Assembly: GCF_001447995.1 (NCBI RefSeq)
Contig: NZ_LDPE01000001.1
Span: 806,001 to 870,000, forward strand
Length of the DNA: 64,000 nt
Direction of reading: 5' to 3'
Source of the DNA: Maribacter dokdonensis DSW-8
Lineage (GTDB): Bacteria > Bacteroidota > Bacteroidia > Flavobacteriales > Flavobacteriaceae
Within the stretch, counting starts at the first letter, position 1; each line of letters begins with the position of its first letter. The notes below the pieces were generated by a model, which was not told where the DNA came from, searched no databases, and saw nothing but the letters and a program-made list of their open reading frames with translations. Shown here piece after piece: positions 1 to 12,170 of the stretch. The position numbers and the translations under genes are program-made.

Positions 1-605
1 ACTTGTGTATCGGTAGCTGTTGCAGAGTTTCCAGCAGTATCGGTTGTGGTTACACTACCGTCCACTGTTGTATCTGGGTCCGCAGCTAATTTACTGCCAG
101 GTACATCGATGCTATATGCACCCAATGCATCGACAGTTCCTGTGTAATCAGTTCCGTCCACAGTTAAAGTTACGGTGTCTCCTGTATTGAAATCACCCGT
201 AACGTTACCCGTTACCGCAACATCGGCGGCAGCTTCCGTAGCGTTCAAGATGTTGTCAGCTGTGATATCGTCTATGTTCAAGGTTATTGCAGGTGCAACA
301 GTATCCACACTATACACTTGTGTATCGGTAGCTGTTGCAGAGTTTCCAGCAGTATCGGTCGTAGTTACACTACCATCAACTGTTGTATCTGGATCTACAG
401 CTAATTTACTACCTGGCACATCAATACTATAATTCCCGGATGCATCGACAGTTCCTGTGTAATCTGTACCGTCTACAGTCAAGGTAACGGTGTCACCATT
501 GTTAAAGTCACCCGTAACGTTACCCGTTACCGCAACATCGGCGGCAGCTTCCGTTGCGTTCAGGATGTTGTCAGCTGTGATATCGTCTATATTTAGTGTG
601 ATGCT
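1..605 (-). repeat. 315-bp (105-aa) tandem Ig-like repeat in the adhesin
   Basis: The stretch beginning acttgtgtatcggtagctgt at position 1 recurs at 316, a period of exactly 315 bp or 105 codons. The two visible copies differ at few positions and the array continues beyond the left edge. Each unit encodes an Ig-like module with conserved [20 protein letters not shown] and DTQVYSVDT segments. Such near-identical repeats evolve by unequal recombination and vary in number between strains. Confidence 0.9.
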
Positions 606-3600
606 TGGGGGAGTAGCATCATGTTGAATATCACGTGTTGCCTGTACGGCCGAAGTACCTAAACTATTATCAACATCTGCAGTAATAGTTTCTGTAGCAT
701 CTAAAGCCTGTGCATTAGTTGCAGAAATATCTAAAGTCCATGTATTAGCAGAAACAGTTGTGGTATATGTTTGTCCGTTTAAAGTAACCGTTACTGTTTG
801 TCCATTTTCTACATTGGTTGTTGTACCAGAAATAGTCACTGGACTATCGTCTTCCATGGCATTGATGATATCATCTCCAGCCACTACATTAATTGCGATT
901 GTTGGTGTTGGCACTACTGTAACATTTACTGTTGCCGTATCCGAATCATTGTTGGCATCCGTAATTGTATAGGTAAAGGAATCCGATCCGCTATACCCCG
1001 CAGCGGGTGTATACAATACCGTATCATCTGTTGGGTCTAATGGCGTACTATTATCATCTACAGAAACCGTTCCTCCATTTGTTGTTGAAGTACTCGGAAG
1101 TGTAATTGCACCAGCATTTGGTCCATCACCACCAAAATCATCTGGACCATTTCCATTATTAGCCAGTACATCTATAGCATTATTGCTTGAATCTTGTGCT
1201 ATTGAAATATCATCATCCTGTGCTGTTGGCAAACTATTAACACCAACGTTTACGGTTACCGTAGCAATGTCACAGTTTGTAGGATTAGTGGCATCACAAA
1301 TTTGATAGTTAACCGTGTATGAACCAGAACCAGTGTTACTAGCTACATCTACGGAACCATCACCATTTACCGTTAATGGTCCGTTTGAAGTTGGAGTTAT
1401 AGTAACACTTGAAGGGTTAAGAATTGCTCCATTGAATTCATCATTATCAAATACATTTATGACATCGTCTATTCCTGTAAATCCTTCAACAGCAGTTATA
1501 CCTGCCGAATCGTCAATAGCATCTACATTATTTATAACTGTTAATGTAGCTTGTGCCTCTTCTGGACAAGAATTGTTTGCACTTCTGACCAAAACTTTAT
1601 AGATATTCCCATCCATGATGAGGGTAACATCTGAAATAGTTAAACTAGAACCGGTGGCTCCTGAAATGTTAGAAAACGTAGATCCAGAATTGGTGCTTAC
1701 CTGCCATTGGTACGTTGGACTAGCATTTACATCATAGGTTGGTGTTCCAGAAATATATGCCGAAGCATCTAAAACTGAAGCTGCTACTGTAAATGTAGCA
1801 TCGTCACCAACCCGTTCTTCTTGGTCTGTTGGTGCTGTATCAACAGTTGTTTCTGATGCCGTTGTCACTCCGTTTGTAGTACCTGTATATGCCGTTGATG
1901 CACCAGTTACCTGACCATTTGCATCATATCCTGTACCATCTACTTCGCCGTCATTATCATCATCGGTATGTCCTGCTTCAGTAGCATCTGTACAGGTGTC
2001 ATTATCAGAATCTGTGTCTAAATGATCAGCGACACCATCTTTATCTGTATCGGTAGCAGGGCAAAGTCTAAAAATTACAACACTACTATTATCTCTAGTG
2101 AAAAATTCTACGAAAGATGCGTACCCTTCCGATTCCCAAGTTTCTGTTCCTGCATTATTATCAGCGGAAGAGGCGTCTCTTTCTACATAGTATTCATTAC
2201 CCTGGTTATACGCCTTAAACCCTGTATTTAAGGTTCCTGTAAAGTTGAATTTTTCACCGTTAGAACGTATTCCTTCCGAGCTACCTACTGAGGTAAGTCC
2301 GGATCCATGATCAATACGTATTCTGCTTGGTATTGTACCTGAAATTGCTATAGAAGAAGCTGGGTTAGTCCCCGATGTATTCCAAGAGGAACCTGTACTA
2401 TTTACATATGCATCTGTAAGTGTTAAAATTACAGAACCGTTACTTAAATTAAACAAGCTACTTACATCATGTACTGCACTAGAAATTACTTCATTTCCTG
2501 AATACCCTAAATCACTAGGTCTAACTACTGTATAGCCTGAGCATGTATCTTCATCGGTATCTAAAATACCATCGTTATCATCATCTAAATCACAGAAATC
2601 TCCAATGTTATCCCCATCACTATCAACGTAGGATGGGTGTGATGAATCACATGGGTCACAGGCTGCTGCCTGAACAGCATCATCTGTAGATGAACCAGCA
2701 CCTTGAGAAGTACCTCCTGGAACACCAACTGCATCAACAGTTGCAATTAATCTTGATTCGGAATCAATATCAGAATATGTATAACTACCGTCACCTTCCA
2801 AGGCATCTGGGCAACCATCATTATCACTATCTATATCAAGACAATCGGCGATACCATCACCATCCGTATCTGTAGTTGTTACTCTAGGAAATTCTCCAAT
2901 TTCCATTCTATACTGTTGTGTACTTGGAGTAATATCATCATCCCAAGCAAAACTGTACGAAGTAGTTCCATAGCTTTCTGCTAGTACAGCACTAGACCCT
3001 CCAGTTGCCGTTGCTTCTATTTGAGCCGTACCAGATCCATCATCGGTTGTTGCCACGGCATTGGCTGGTGTGCCAGATGTAACGTAGTGCATTTGACTGT
3101 CCGAAACATAAGTTTCAATTTCACCTGTACTAAACGCAACGCCAGCGGTGGCTTCTCTTCTAATATCTACAGGTTCTGAGAACTCTAGTAAGAATCCGGC
3201 ATGTCCGCCCAACACACTACCTGAAGCAGCACCCATATATAATCTAGCATCATCAGGTTCATCTGAAAATGAAGTTATGGTCACCGTTATTCCTGCCAAA
3301 TTAGGGCTTAGGGCAGCTAAATCGTACGTGCCAATTAATCCCCATTCATTATCTCCGCTACTTCTACCAGACCAATAAGCTGAGCCAATCAAGGTGTTGA
3401 AAGTAAAATCTATCCAACTTACAGAAGTATCTTGAACATCAATTGCAGGAGTCGGTATTGCTGGGCATTCATCTACATCTAAAATACCATCATTATCATC
3501 ATCTTCGTCACAACCATCAAAAACCCCATCATTATCAGAATCGACAGTTCCACAGCCAGCATCTTCAGTATCGTCCCTATAATCTACTTCGGGCGTAGTG

Positions 3601-6600
3601 CTGTTCTGTATATTTGGTAAAGCAGTAGGATCATTAATAGTTCCGTTAGGGTCTAAATACCCTGTAGTAGCATCGGTACTATCGTCTAGACCGTCATTAT
3701 CAGCATCTGTATTTGATAGTGATATTCCTGCTTCTACAGTATCATCATCTCCTTCATCATCACTATTTAAATCAAGAAAATCAGGATTGTCCGTACCATC
3801 TGTATTCTCAGGAGTTATGCCTCCCAAATAGGCACTGTTAACACCATTATTAGTTTCATAAGTAGCTACATCATCTGTGTTTTGAGGCACATAACCTGCT
3901 GTAGTCTGTGCTTCAATATTATCTGGAATACCATCACCATCACTATCTAGATCTAAATTATTTGGTATAGTATCATTATCGGTATCTTCACATTCTTCAA
4001 CCAATTTAATATTATCTAAAAGCACACCAGTACTACCTGTACCCAATAAGCCTGAAGACTCAATATCAATAGTTATGGTAGTACCTGTTGGTGTTAATTC
4101 TACGGCATAGGTATCCCACACTACTGTAGATGTTCTATTACCAGCTCCACCTGTTCCAACAGCAGCTATATTATTGGGTTGTAAAGTAGTTAGCAATGTT
4201 CTTCCACCTCCATAATCAACATAAACCGATGCCTCGAACGATGCTTCCGCAGAACTAAAATCCAACGAAAAACTAACTGTTTTACCGGGTGTAAAACCGG
4301 TATATGTTTTTTGAATATTTGCAGCTGTTGGCGATCCATATAAATCTATATGCTGATTACCAGCAGAAGAGTTAAATAAATCATACACAAGATCAAAAGA
4401 CCCACCATTAGTTACAGACCAACCTTCAATAGTTGTTTGATTGATAAATAAGTCAATTTCCCCATCCGCATCACCATCTGTTTTACTTGGTGGACTTGGA
4501 GTATCACTTACTAAATCTGGAATTTCAAAAGAATCGTTATAATTAGGAGCGCTACACTCTACGCTATCTAAAATACCATCATTATCCGCATCTTCATCGC
4601 AGTTATCAAAAACACCATCGCCATCAGTATCAACATAACCACATGGATTAACCGCCCCTTCGTCTCTATAGTCTACCTCAGGATTATCAGTATTTTGTGT
4701 GTTCGGTAGCGTTGTAGGGTCATCAATAGTTCCGTTAGGATCTGAGTATCCCGTAGTAGCATCGGTACTATCGTCTAGACCGTCGTTATCCGCATCAGCA
4801 TTGGCTAATGTCAATCCTGCTTCCGTGGTATCATCATCTCCTTCATTATCACTATCTACATCTATATAATCTGGAGTATCTGTACCATCTGTGTTTTCCG
4901 GAGTTATGCCACCTAAATAGGCGCTATTTACCCCTTTGTTAGTTTCGTAAGTGGCTGCATCATCTGCATTTTGAGGAACATAACCTGCTGTAGTCTGTGC
5001 TTCAATATTATCTGGGATACCGTCACCATCACTATCTAGGTCTAAATAATCTGAAATTCCGTCTGGGGTAGTTTCAGAATCTAAAATGGTATAGTTTACG
5101 GTTCCTGCATCTTCATTACCACCACCCTGAACAGCGTCTGGAACACCATCAAGACCTACATTACCAGTAACTTCGCCATTTGAGTGTGTTGCATTATGAC
5201 CTGCTTCAACGGCATCATAAATACCATCGTTATCCGAGTCTAGATCAAAATAATTTGGAATTCCATCCTCATCGGTATCGCAAGCTAATGCATGAGAAAA
5301 GGATACATCATCGAACCTTGTAAAACTTGTACCGTTCTGGTTATTATAGATATAGAATCTGAAGTAATATGTTGTTCCTGCTGATAAGAAATCACTGGAA
5401 CTTATAGTATAAGACAGATAATTACCTGCCAGCATATTATCAATATGAAAATCTTGTGCTTTTACCGTAGGATTACTAAAGCTTGCATTAGTATCCATTT
5501 CAATGGCCATATCAAAATTACCATAATCAACCTCCGGACCGCTAGGGCTAGTGTAAAAACCAATATTGATACTTGTAGCCCATAAATCTACCGCAGGTGT
5601 GTACGAAACTTGCACATAATGACCGGCTGATTTTGCTGTGGCAAAAGTGTTTTGGTCTGCATCATTAAAAATATAAGTATATAAGCTGCCTGTTTCATTT
5701 AAAGAACCAAAAGAAATATTTGGTGCCGCAGTAAAATTAGGGCTACTGATTAAAGTTCTATTTTCAAAAGTAGCATAATCAGATTCTCCTGGATCGGTTG
5801 TTCCTACAGTACCTGCATTTGGCGTTTCGCTATCATTATGGAACCATTCTACTTGTGTTTGTGCACATAAGGATAGTTCTTCAGCATCTAAAATACCATC
5901 ATTATCATCATCTAAATCATCTACATCAAGTACTAAATCCCCGTCATTATCTGGACCTGCCGGACCGCCACAAGCGCTGGAGTTGGAAGCATCTGTTACC
6001 GCTGAATTTGTACCAGTGTACCCATCACTACCTTCTACTACACCATAAGATGAATAGCCTGTACCATCTACTTCACCATCCTCGGTTGCATCTGTAAAAC
6101 CAGCTTCTGTAGCATCTGTACAAGCATCACCATCTGAATCTTGATTTAAGAAATCCGGTGTTCCTGGAGTTGTTTCAATAGGGTTTAATGCAGTGCCAGA
6201 ACAGTCGGTTGTACTTGAGCCTCCAACCTCAATACCATATACTTCTACACTATTCCAATAGGCAGTTATTTGAATGTATCGTGTATCGGCATTTGTGGTT
6301 TCTGTATAGGCAGTTACGGCGCTACCGTTAACTGAATAGTCTGCAATTTTGCTCCCAATTTGGTTACCACCGGCATCTGTTTGATGTATTTGCCCACTTT
6401 GGTTACTGCCTGTAGCATGTGCCATGTAAATGGTTATGCTAGAACCAGAAGGAATTACAGTACCTAAATCTAACACTATTCTGGATGTACCGTTAGCGGT
6501 AGAAACTGCGGCATTAGTATCGGATATACCTGTAGCCCCAAAAGCATTACTAGTATTGGAAAACGAACCTTGAGGAACAGATGCACCTACGGCATTTATA

Positions 6601-8471
6601 GTGCCTGAATTTGTACTAGTACAACTATTATCATAAATATCGGCCAAACCATCGTTATCCAAATCGTCAGCATTGTCTACAAATCCGTCGTTATTAGCAT
6701 CTGTACCACCAGCTTCAACAATATCATAAATACCATCATTATCTGAATCTAAATCTTGTGAATTTGGAATGCCATCACCGTCAAAATCACAGGCAACCGC
6801 TCCACCAGCAAGTATGGTAGGTATTAATGAAATATCGTCCAAGGCTAAATCATTTCCACATCCGCCTGTATTGTTATTTATTAATACAACTTCAATATTA
6901 GTGGAAGTACCGGTATTAAACTCAAAATTATAATTTTGCCAACTACCTGTTCTAGCAATATCTCCGGTATCATAATTAGCAATTACTGCACTTGCATTAT
7001 CTAAATCTCTAATTTCATATCTTACGTTAGGTAAAATAAACCCGTTAGGTTCTGATTCACAAAAGGTTTGGTTAGCAGCACTGTTGGCATTTACTAACCA
7101 AGCAGAAAATTTATAGGTTGTATTTTGGGAAACGGTTACGGTTCTATTATAGAAATCCCCAGGATCAAAACTAGCATTTACCACCATCATATAACCAGAG
7201 CCATCTGTATGGTCGCCTAAGTTTGCTTGCCAACTACCTTCCGGTTCATTTACACGAGTTGCGATGGCGTAATCACCGTCATTTAAAGCATTGGGGAAAT
7301 TTGCATATGCTGCAATATCCCCTCTATAATTATATGTCGTATAGCCTGCAGGTAAAGCTCCACCAGGATATGACCCAGTTCCAAAATCTTCATAAAAAAC
7401 GGCACAAGAAATATTTTCTACATCATCTGGAATTCCATCGTTATCATCATCGGCATCGGCATCATTTGATAAACCATCACCATCAATATTTTCTGCACTA
7501 CCAGACATGGTCCATGGAGAAAACTCATTTATACCTAATACAGTTACCGTATTATTTGTTCTACTGGTACTATTTGCTCCTTTTTTCTCCCATGCACTAG
7601 CCGTAGAATTATACCTATAAGAAGTAAGATTGTTTTCTCCATTTGCTGGTGTATCACTATCCGCATAGGTAAAAGTTAGGTTTGCCGTTCCAGAACCAGA
7701 TTTATCTATTTGCCAAAATCTATTTAAAGAAGAGGAACTAATATTTTCGCCAGTTGTTGTAGTCATATTTCCTACCGCATCCGGTATTGTAGGCAAGGGA
7801 GTCATATTTAGACCGGTAGGATAGGTAGACACTGTTATTTGCCCTAAGTCTCCACTAGCTCTTTCTATACTTAATGGGATTAAGTCTCCACTTAAAGATC
7901 CAAAAGGAATAGTATAAGCACCTCCAGTAGCAGAAGTTTGCCAAAGCACTTTGCTTTGGTTCAGTATATCTTCACTAATAATATAGCCTTCATTGGTAAT
8001 TAAAGCACCTATTAGAGAATTGGTTATTTGTAATGTGTTTGAATTTAAATCAAGACTTACATCTTTCAGGTCCAATATACCCAAATTAGTACCGGATATG
8101 GACCCACCCACTATAGTGTTAACTTCTAATGTAGCTTGGTCAACTTCTAAAATTAAATTGTAAAACAGGGTTGTATTACTACCACCAATAGTGGTTATAT
8201 CCGTTGTTTTTGTTAGCGTAACTACACCTTCCGAATCTGTTGTAAAAACCTGATTTCCAGTATTGTTATTTAGCCAATTTCCATCAACGCTTATTTCTGA
8301 GGCGTTGGATACAGAACCCTCATCAGCTATATAGAAATCCCCTTGATCCACCCTTATAGATGCCCCATCTGTTATTGAAACGGAAGCACCAATAACATTC
8401 AGTCCATTCTGCGCGGAAACCGCGGAAATACTGAAAATAAATATTAAAATAAAAAATTGATAAGTTTTCAT
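1..8471 (-). CDS. Giant secreted adhesin, C-terminal part outside window
   Basis: This minus-strand frame opens at 8471 ([20 protein letters not shown], a clear signal peptide) and I read it as open to the left edge, so at least 2,823 residues are present and the end is missing. After a roughly 300-residue N-terminal region come many thrombospondin type 3 motifs (DxDxDGIxD, for example [10 protein letters not shown]), interspersed with jelly-roll-like lectin or adhesion stretches. Then follow cadherin/Ig-like repeats near 900-1500 (ending in [20 protein letters not shown]) and near-identical 105-aa Ig-like repeats at the left edge. Type 3 repeats bind calcium and stiffen surface proteins. In Flavobacteriaceae such proteins usually leave by the type IX system through a C-terminal sorting domain, which would lie outside the window. 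It lies 46 bp behind the 8518-9237 gene and is probably cotranscribed. Adhesion or gliding is inferred. Confidence 0.85.
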   Translation of the reverse strand, partial: MKTYQFFILIFIFSISAVSAQNGLNVIGASVSITDGASIRVDQGDFYIADEGSVSNASEISVDGNWLNNNTGNQVFTTDSEGVVTLTKTTDITTIGGSNTTLFYNLILEVDQATLEVNTIVGGSISGTNLGILDLKDVSLDLNSNTLQITNSLIGALITNEGYIISEDILNQSKVLWQTSATGGAYTIPFGSLSGDLIPLSIERASGDLGQITVSTYPTGLNMTPLPTIPDAVGNMTTTTGENISSSSLNRFWQIDKSGSGTANLTFTYADSDTPANGENNLTSYRYNSTASAWEKKGANSTSRTNNTVTVLGINEFSPWTMSGSAENIDGDGLSNDADADDDNDGIPDDVENISCAVFYEDFGTGSYPGGALPAGYTTYNYRGDIAAYANFPNALNDGDYAIATRVNEPEGSWQANLGDHTDGSGYMMVVNASFDPGDFYNRTVTVSQNTTYKFSAWLVNANSAANQTFCESEPNGFILPNVRYEIRDLDNASAVIANYDTGDIARTGSWQNYNFEFNTGTSTNIEVVLINNNTGGCGNDLALDDISLIPTILAGGAVACDFDGDGIPNSQDLDSDNDGIYDIVEAGGTDANNDGFVDNADDLDNDGLADIYDNSCTSTNSGTINAVGASVPQGSFSNTSNAFGATGISDTNAAVSTANGTSRIVLDLGTVIPSGSSITIYMAHATGSNQSGQIHQTDAGGNQIGSKIADYSVNGSAVTAYTETTNADTRYIQITAYWNSVEVYGIEVGGSSTTDCSGTALNPIETTPGTPDFLNQDSDGDACTDATEAGFTDATEDGEVDGTGYSSYGVVEGSDGYTGTNSAVTDASNSSACGGPAGPDNDGDLVLDVDDLDDDNDGILDAEELSLCAQTQVEWFHNDSETPNAGTVGTTDPGESDYATFENRTLISSPNFTAAPNISFGSLNETGSLYTYIFNDADQNTFATAKSAGHYVQVSYTPAVDLWATSINIGFYTSPSGPEVDYGNFDMAIEMDTNASFSNPTVKAQDFHIDNMLAGNYLSYTISSSDFLSAGTTYYFRFYIYNNQNGTSFTRFDDVSFSHALACDTDEDGIPNYFDLDSDNDGIYDAVEAGHNATHSNGEVTGNVGLDGVPDAVQGGGNEDAGTVNYTILDSETTPDGISDYLDLDSDGDGIPDNIEAQTTAGYVPQNADDAATYETNKGVNSAYLGGITPENTDGTDTPDYIDVDSDNEGDDDTTEAGLTLANADADNDGLDDSTDATTGYSDPNGTIDDPTTLPNTQNTDNPEVDYRDEGAVNPCGYVDTDGDGVFDNCDEDADNDGILDSVECSAPNYNDSFEIPDLVSDTPSPPSKTDGDADGEIDLFINQTTIEGWSVTNGGSFDLVYDLFNSSAGNQHIDLYGSPTAANIQKTYTGFTPGKTVSFSLDFSSAEASFEASVYVDYGGGRTLLTTLQPNNIAAVGTGGAGNRTSTVVWDTYAVELTPTGTTITIDIESSGLLGTGSTGVLLDNIKLVEECEDTDNDTIPNNLDLDSDGDGIPDNIEAQTTAGYVPQNTDDVATYETNNGVNSAYLGGITPENTDGTDNPDFLDLNSDDEGDDDTVEAGISLSNTDADNDGLDDSTDATTGYLDPNGTINDPTALPNIQNSTTPEVDYRDDTEDAGCGTVDSDNDGVFDGCDEDDDNDGILDVDECPAIPTPAIDVQDTSVSWIDFTFNTLIGSAYWSGRSSGDNEWGLIGTYDLAALSPNLAGITVTITSFSDEPDDARLYMGAASGSVLGGHAGFLLEFSEPVDIRREATAGVAFSTGEIETYVSDSQMHYVTSGTPANAVATTDDGSGTAQIEATATGGSSAVLAESYGTTSYSFAWDDDITPSTQQYRMEIGEFPRVTTTDTDGDGIADCLDIDSDNDGCPDALEGDGSYTYSDIDSESRLIATVDAVGVPGGTSQGAGSSTDDAVQAAACDPCDSSHPSYVDSDGDNIGDFCDLDDDNDGILDTDEDTCSGYTVVRPSDLGYSGNEVISSAVHDVSSLFNLSNGSVILTLTDAYVNSTGSSWNTSGTNPASSIAISGTIPSRIRIDHGSGLTSVGSSEGIRSNGEKFNFTGTLNTGFKAYNQGNEYYVERDASSADNNAGTETWESEGYASFVEFFTRDNSSVVIFRLCPATDTDKDGVADHLDTDSDNDTCTDATEAGHTDDDNDGEVDGTGYDANGQVTGASTAYTGTTNGVTTASETTVDTAPTDQEERVGDDATFTVAASVLDASAYISGTPTYDVNASPTYQWQVSTNSGSTFSNISGATGSSLTISDVTLIMDGNIYKVLVRSANNSCPEEAQATLTVINNVDAIDDSAGITAVEGFTGIDDVINVFDNDEFNGAILNPSSVTITPTSNGPLTVNGDGSVDVASNTGSGSYTVNYQICDATNPTNCDIATVTVNVGVNSLPTAQDDDISIAQDSSNNAIDVLANNGNGPDDFGGDGPNAGAITLPSTSTTNGGTVSVDDNSTPLDPTDDTVLYTPAAGYSGSDSFTYTITDANNDSDTATVNVTVVPTPTIAINVVAGDDIINAMEDDSPVTISGTTTNVENGQTVTVTLNGQTYTTTVSANTWTLDISATNAQALDATETITADVDNSLGTSAVQATRDIQHDATPPSITLNIDDITADNILNATEAAADVAVTGNVTGDFNNGDTVTLTVDGTDYTGTVDASGNYSIDVPGSKLAVDPDTTVDGSVTTTDTAGNSATATDTQVYSVDTVAPAITLNIDDITADNILNATEAAADVAVTGNVTGDFNTGDTVTLTVDGTDYTGTVDALGAYSIDVPGSKLAADPDTTVDGSVTTTDTAGNSATATDTQ
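3513..5050 (-). repeat. Duplicated ~160-aa thrombospondin-3 block within the adhesin
   Basis: Two blocks of about 480 bp, near 3513-3970 and 4600-5050, are clearly similar and offset by 1,089 bp (363 codons); for example catcggtactatcgtctaga occurs at 3671 and 4760. Each encodes a run of calcium-binding DxDxDG motifs plus the segments [22 protein letters not shown] and DSTDATTGY. The unrelated lectin-like segment between the blocks suggests that a composite unit was duplicated. Confidence 0.8.
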
Positions 8472-8517
8472 ATCTAAAAGAATGGAGGGTTAAAAGAAGT
8501 TGAAATAAATTTGGTTG

Positions 8518-9237
8518 TTATCTCATTTCAACCATTACCAAACCAAAACCTACTTGTAAAGTAAGTAGCCCCGTGGTAGTTCCTACTAGCCTTAGTTGCA
8601 CATCTTGTCTTGCTCCTGAGTCTATTTCTGTCCATGCAGTAGAAATCAATCCATCAGTAGATATCGAAAATCCAGGTCCAAAACCTACACTGTCCAAGTA
8701 TTCCCAATTTGCTCCATTATCAGTAGAATACTGCATGGCAATATCCAATGTGCCAGTAGAAAGCGTTAGTCCGGTAACATTAGCAATAACCCTAACTTCC
8801 CTAACATCCGTAAAGTCCATTTGAAATCTGTAAATATCCCTACCTAGCAAGTCGGTTGGCACAATTCCGCTGAGATCTACCCAACCTGTAGGTGTTATAC
8901 CTGATAAAATAGTTACCGCCGATGTGGTTGTTCTATTGTATAATTCAAATGCCGTACCTTGTACAAACATCACACTATTATCTATATCAGAATTGTACAC
9001 CATTAATCCATCAGCAGGATTAACCAAGGCATCAATTTGGGCAGTAGTCATCCTAGGAATAAGCAAACCTCCTGTTGTTGATTGGATGTCCAATGCGGCA
9101 GATGGGTCTGGGGTTAACGTATTAATACCAACTGATTGAGCATTACTCAGGTTAATAAGAAAAATGATGAATAAGGCTGCAAGAAGATTCCTTAAAGACC
9201 CCAAAAGATTGATTACGATTACATTGGTTGATTTCAT
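8518..9237 (-). CDS. Secreted protein with tail-fibre-like N-terminal motif
   Basis: This 239-aa protein starts at 9237. A long N-terminal hydrophobic stretch (residues about 10-33, LLAALFIIFLINLSNAQ) ends in a signal-peptidase-like NAQ site. The mature start has the pattern SVGINTLTPDPSAALDIQST followed by GGLLIPRMTTAQ, a motif common in secreted Bacteroidota proteins that resembles phage tail-fibre modules. The rest is probably a beta-rich globular domain. It ends 46 bp before the giant adhesin start on the same strand, so the two are likely one operon and this protein may be an accessory of the adhesin. No enzymatic motif is visible, and the accessory role is inference from position. Confidence 0.75.
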   Translation of the reverse strand: MKSTNVIVINLLGSLRNLLAALFIIFLINLSNAQSVGINTLTPDPSAALDIQSTTGGLLIPRMTTAQIDALVNPADGLMVYNSDIDNSVMFVQGTAFELYNRTTTSAVTILSGITPTGWVDLSGIVPTDLLGRDIYRFQMDFTDVREVRVIANVTGLTLSTGTLDIAMQYSTDNGANWEYLDSVGFGPGFSISTDGLISTAWTEIDSGARQDVQLRLVGTTTGLLTLQVGFGLVMVEMR

Positions 9238-9772
9238 GACAATAATTATTTTTTAAGACATTTTTTTACAGTATGTAATTAATTACTAATCACTTTGTAA
9301 GAAAATATAACATTTAATGATTGTCAAAAATGAATTTTATAATTGTTATTATTATACTAATTGTTGTCAACTTTGTTTTTTTTGTGGTGTAATCTAATTT
9401 TACGTGTGTCTGTTCATCGATAAAGCAATGTATTTCAACGCATTTCAGCTATACACCCTTAAACCCAATTTTTGCATATTTGTTGTCAAAACCATCTACA
9501 GAAAATTAACTTGTAAGATTTTTCTATTTTTTCTTAAGTATTTATTTGTAAGAATTAAAAGAAAGAGAATCATTAAATAATAGATAACAACAACATTATT
9601 TAACCTTTACAAACGCTAGCAGGTATTTTCTAAAGAACAAAAAACACCTATGTAGCCCTATATATTATATGAAAAGTAGTAGTTGAAAAAAGAAACACTA
9701 TACTATTGACATCAATAAAATTATAACTTTAAGAATAGTTATATTGGCAAGTAACAATGATATAGTTATAGC
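9238..9772. other. AT-rich intergenic region left of the integrated element
   Basis: About 530 bp separates the adhesin operon, which is transcribed leftward, from the left att site. It should hold the promoter of the 8518-9237 gene in its first 100-150 bp, but I see no exact TAnnTTTG box there. I see no convincing open reading frame, tRNA or strong hairpin. Because the element joins the tRNA-Ser terminator here, this is the sequence that originally lay downstream of that tRNA gene. Confidence 0.5.
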
Positions 9773-9828
9773 AAAAAAACAAAGCCCCGTAAACATTAGC
9801 TTACGGGGCTTTTCTGCGGAGAAAGAGG
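9773..9828. repeat. attL, 56-bp direct repeat
   Basis: These 56 bases are identical to 37637-37692. They hold a copy of the tRNA-Ser terminator hairpin (stem gccccgtaa/ttacggggc, 9784-9809) and the last tRNA bases cggagaaagagg. Immediately inside, ttattgaacc still resembles the tRNA T-arm sequence gattcgaacc seen at the other end, as expected for an attP that mimics the tRNA target. Confidence 0.92.
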
Positions 9829-9947
9829 TTATTGAACCTTTTTACACTAAAACATGCTTAATATTAATAAATACAGGGCATACCAATGATTATTCAAAAT
9901 TTTTATATCTTAATTATAAGCTAAAAACATAATTAAATATATCTTTA

Positions 9948-9971
9948 CTGTCACCTAAACTGTCACCTAAT
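9948..9971 (+). repeat. Tandem 12-bp repeats upstream of the integrase (arm-type sites)
   Basis: Two adjacent copies, ctgtcacctaaa (9948-9959) and ctgtcacctaat (9960-9971), end 8 bp before the integrase ATG. The same 12-mer, again as a tandem pair, lies just inside the right end at 37616-37639. Matching tandem repeats at both ends are the expected layout of integrase or excisionase arm-binding sites. Here they also overlap the integrase translation-initiation region, so they may autoregulate it. Confidence 0.7.
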
Positions 9972-9979
9972 AACGTAAT

Positions 9980-11233
9980 ATGAGATATACATTTAATCTT
10001 AAAAATTCGAAATCAACAAGTGACACCCCCATTTTCTTTTCCACTTATTTTAAAGATGAGGGAAGAAAATTTGTTTATTCTACTGGCGAAAAAATTAACC
10101 CAAAAGAATGGGACTTCAAGTTGAGAATTCCTAATAACACCACAGGTAGGTCAAGCGAAGCTGAAAGACATAGAACTATAAAGCAACAATTAGACAGATA
10201 CTCTAGTTACTTTTTAGACCTTGTTGGCAGGTACAAGAATATTAACGAGCCTTTAGATATAGAAACTACCAGAAATCATTTTGACAATCACTTCAAAAAA
10301 ACTAAGCCCAAATCAAATAGATTCTTCGAAGTCTATGAAATTTTCTTAGAATCTAAAAGGAATGATAAATCGGGAGATGCAAATACTTCAAGCACAATTA
10401 AAAGGTATGAATATAATAAAGATTTATTTATAAGTTTTCAAAATCATTTAAAGAAAAATTTAAACTTAAATAAGTTTGACAAAAATGTTTATAATCTATT
10501 TCTAGACTATTGTATCACCATTAAAAATCATTCCTCAAATACGCTTAGAAGAAATGTGGGTTTATTAAAAACTTTTTTAAACTGGGCTTTTGAGAATGCA
10601 TACACCCATAATATAGCATTCAAAAGTTTCAAAACACCTACTGCTTTTGTCACGGATGAAGTAGCATTAACGATGGACCAGGTTAATCAGATTTATGAGA
10701 AAGACTTTTCTAAAAATAAAAAATTAGAAAAAGTAAGAGATTTATTTGTGTTTGGGTGTTCTACCGGAATGAGATACGGTAATTATTCAAAAGTGAGAGC
10801 AAAAGATATAATTGATAATTGTATATCAGTTATAGACAACAAGGACCAAAATAAACAACTAAAAATCCCCCTAAACAAAATATCAAAAGCTATACTTGAA
10901 AAATATAACTATCAACTACCTGTAATTTCAAGTCAAAAATTTAATGTTTACATCAAAGAAGCAATTGGGGATGTAGATGACTCATATAAAGAGAAAATAA
11001 AGAAAACCACAAAAATTGGTAATAAAATAATTGAGGAAGACATAAGGTTTTGCGACAGAATATCTAGCCACACAGCCCGTAGAAGTTTCATTACTATTAT
11101 GAAAAACAAAAAAATTCCTGATAAAATTATCATGGAATTTACAGGGCATAAGAGCCTAGAGATTTTTAATAAATACTACAAACCTAACGAGGAAGATAAA
11201 AATGATTTTATGTCTTCTGTTTGGAATAACTAA
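9980..11233 (+). CDS. Tyrosine recombinase (site-specific integrase)
   Basis: This 417-aa protein has the architecture of Bacteroidota integrases: an N-terminal arm-binding region, a SAM-like core-binding domain (about residues 105-215), and a C-terminal catalytic domain. Visible catalytic features are the first arginine in STGMRYGNY, the HxxR box in SSHTARRSF, the histidine in TGHKSLEIF and the nucleophile tyrosine just after it (FNKYYKPN). It should catalyse strand exchange between the element and the tRNA-Ser 3' end, forming the flanking 56-bp repeats. It lies next to attL and points into the element. All active-site positions appear intact, so the element may still be mobile. Confidence 0.93.
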   Translation: MRYTFNLKNSKSTSDTPIFFSTYFKDEGRKFVYSTGEKINPKEWDFKLRIPNNTTGRSSEAERHRTIKQQLDRYSSYFLDLVGRYKNINEPLDIETTRNHFDNHFKKTKPKSNRFFEVYEIFLESKRNDKSGDANTSSTIKRYEYNKDLFISFQNHLKKNLNLNKFDKNVYNLFLDYCITIKNHSSNTLRRNVGLLKTFLNWAFENAYTHNIAFKSFKTPTAFVTDEVALTMDQVNQIYEKDFSKNKKLEKVRDLFVFGCSTGMRYGNYSKVRAKDIIDNCISVIDNKDQNKQLKIPLNKISKAILEKYNYQLPVISSQKFNVYIKEAIGDVDDSYKEKIKKTTKIGNKIIEEDIRFCDRISSHTARRSFITIMKNKKIPDKIIMEFTGHKSLEIFNKYYKPNEEDKNDFMSSVWNN

Positions 11234-11242
11234 AAACAAATA

Positions 11243-11980
11243 ATGGACAACGAACAAAAAAAAGTAAATAACTTAAAGGACATCGCTAAAATAGTCCTTG
11301 AAAATACGATACTTAAAATTGATATAGAAGGACAAAGTAAAATGAATGAGGCATTACTAGAAAAAATTGAACTAAACCAAAATAAGTACAATGAAATTTT
11401 TATCGAAAATGGCAAACTAAGATTACAAATTGAATTTATAAAAGACGAACTAAAAGCGAAAAACGTAGATGAAGTTTTATCTATTATTCGCAAACTTAAA
11501 GACACTTTAAAGGATAGTAATTTTCATAAAAAGCAATATGAAACTTTGGTACGTGAAATAGATTACGTTCCGGTTAATCAGTTTAAAAAATTAATGTGGG
11601 GAGATAATTATCCTTCTCTAAAGGCACTTTTCGACTATTTACAAAAAATGAATTGCATTAATATTAATTGGAGTTGTTTCGCTGATTATATGGATTACTA
11701 TAGTTTAAATAAAATTAACCTTCAATCTATTGTTCTCACCAAAAATGATTTAGGATTTATACTAGCCAAAATCGAGCCTTTTTTCTTAGAAGAATTTAAA
11801 GGAAAAAAAAGTAAGTATCACAACAGCATTGCTCGAAAATTTACAATTGACAACGTTCAAATAAACACTTATTTCAAAGAAAACTATATAAGGTCTTATA
11901 AAACTGGTTCTGTACCGAAAACTTTAAGAGTAAAAGAAATAGAAGAATTAGTACTAAATATTGCCAGCAAGTATAAATAA
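11243..11980 (+). CDS. Coiled-coil protein of unknown function
   Basis: This 245-aa protein starts 9 bp after the integrase stop and so is probably cotranscribed with it. Residues 1-90 are charged and helical with a heptad-like pattern, suggesting a coiled coil. The C-terminal half (VNQFKKLMWGDNYPSLKALF onward) looks globular and ends in a basic helical segment. I do not recognise the family; similar short genes after integrases in Bacteroidota elements are usually annotated hypothetical. There is no signal peptide and no catalytic motif. Confidence 0.7.
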   Translation: MDNEQKKVNNLKDIAKIVLENTILKIDIEGQSKMNEALLEKIELNQNKYNEIFIENGKLRLQIEFIKDELKAKNVDEVLSIIRKLKDTLKDSNFHKKQYETLVREIDYVPVNQFKKLMWGDNYPSLKALFDYLQKMNCININWSCFADYMDYYSLNKINLQSIVLTKNDLGFILAKIEPFFLEEFKGKKSKYHNSIARKFTIDNVQINTYFKENYIRSYKTGSVPKTLRVKEIEELVLNIASKYK

Positions 11981-12170
11981 ATAATGTTTTTACTCAATTT
12001 TATTTTAACATCCTGAGTTCCCCCTCATTATATTTTAAAAAAAGCATTCCAAAAACAACACAACGTATTCATTTACAGATATTTAATATTTTTCAATAAT
12101 TAACTTTTCCTCCTTTTTCCCTCTTCTCATTCTTTAAAATCTTTGCTGCAAGCATTTTAAAATAAAAAGA

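Noticed and set aside
175..7600. Several short plus-strand frames in the adhesin region
   Set aside because: They are low-complexity antisense readings of the giant minus-strand gene.
9744..9932. A 62-aa open frame covering attL
   Set aside because: It reads through the tRNA terminator hairpin and the att repeat, has no family features and is explained by the integration site.
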